A stretch of DNA of 6,128 nt, taken from CAWBCI01 sp963787195 (GTDB taxonomy: Bacteria; Bacteroidota; Bacteroidia; Bacteroidales; JAGOPY01). Location: positions 1 through 6,128 of the forward strand of contig CAWBCI010000054.1 in assembly GCA_963787195.1 (NCBI GenBank), read 5' to 3'. Positions 5,760 through 6,128 of the stretch are shown here, one piece after another (position 1 is the stretch's first letter; the number at the start of each line of letters is the position of its first letter). A program made the translations under genes and the position numbers. The notes below the pieces were generated by a model that ran no database searches, had not been told where the DNA came from, and was given only the letters and a program-made list of their open reading frames with translations.

Positions 5760-6128
5760 TTACCTTATTGCCTTATTAGTATAATAATCCACCGGCGCAT
5801 GATCGTCCGTCAGTACAGGCAGATCTGTCCTGATCATTGCAGTTACATTCCTGTCGAGATAATGCTGTAAAACCGTGTCAGCATCACTAAAAGAAGCCCT
5901 GGTGGTGGATTTGAGGCCTGCCAGCACGATACTCTGGACCATGTTGGTATCCTTATCATCGAAAACGGCAAATACATAAACCTGTGGAAAGACCTCCCGG
6001 TAAGTAGCTGTTTCAGCCCTTAAAAAATCACTGCTTTTATTCCCTATTGAGGAGATGATATTTACAAGAGTAAGTCCGCCTTCATTCAGCATATTATAGG
6101 TTTTCTGAACGGCTTCAAGGGTCGTGAG
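5760..6128 (-). CDS. Spermidine synthase-like (PABS domain) protein, C-terminal end (5' partial)
   Basis: The frame is open from the right edge to the TAA at 5760-5762, giving 122 visible residues. The ATG at 6092 is internal because LTTLEAVQKTYN precedes it in frame. The segment LNEGGLTLVNIIS is the methyltransferase-fold strand after the R/KxGG turn typical of polyamine synthases. Visible residues about 47-54 (FPQVYVFA) and the closing LTDDHAPVDYY (106-116) are the usual end of spermidine-synthase-like proteins. Classical members move an aminopropyl group from decarboxylated S-adenosylmethionine to putrescine. Many bacterial relatives with the TDDxAPVDY ending are fused to membrane segments and have unknown substrates. 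The N-terminal part lies outside the window, so the type cannot be decided. It is convergent with the HExxH lipoprotein gene. Confidence 0.85.
   Translation of the reverse strand, partial: LTTLEAVQKTYNMLNEGGLTLVNIISSIGNKSSDFLRAETATYREVFPQVYVFAVFDDKDTNMVQSIVLAGLKSTTRASFSDADTVLQHYLDRNVTAMIRTDLPVLTDDHAPVDYYTNKAIR

Overview
The window looks like a stretch of chromosome from a member of the Bacteroidota, most likely an environmental Bacteroidales-type genome. The pointers are a PorT-like outer membrane beta-barrel, two lipoproteins with signal peptidase II sites, weak or absent Shine-Dalgarno sequences, and promoters that fit the Bacteroidota consensus TTTG-N19..21-TAnnTTTG. One of these promoters is a perfect match. 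The assignment rests on these traits only, since no marker gene is present.

Layout. Positions 1-403 hold the 3' end of tex (S1 RNA-binding domain). It is followed on the same strand by an outer membrane beta-barrel gene (487-1155) and, through an ATGA overlap, a DUF985/cupin_5 gene (1152-1651) that carries a clear reading-frame break near 1350. A convergent gene on the minus strand (1644-2459) encodes a lipid-anchored class I glutamine-amidotransferase-fold hydrolase (peptidase C26, PuuD-like). A 275-base divergent intergenic region follows, holding a 16-unit array of 7-base repeats between the hydrolase promoter and the promoter of a type II toxin-antitoxin pair (2735-3252). Next comes a 473-base AT-rich region without a gene (3253-3725), which has a second 7-base repeat tract. 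A 639-residue lipoprotein gene (3726-5645) encodes an N-terminal helical/TPR-like part and a C-terminal HEGRH zinc-peptidase signature. The window ends with a third 7-base repeat array (5724-5754) and the 3' end of a minus-strand spermidine-synthase-like gene (5760-6128).

The genes do not form one pathway. The flanks (tex, barrel, cupin, hydrolase, spermidine synthase) look like ordinary chromosomal genes of moderate G+C. The middle part (TA pair, gene-poor stretch, HExxH lipoprotein) is visibly richer in A+T and resembles an accessory insertion. The most unusual signal is that every intergenic region of this middle part carries a tandem repeat with a 7-base unit, although the unit sequences are unrelated. 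The second item worth following is the HExxH lipoprotein, whose family I do not recognise by name.
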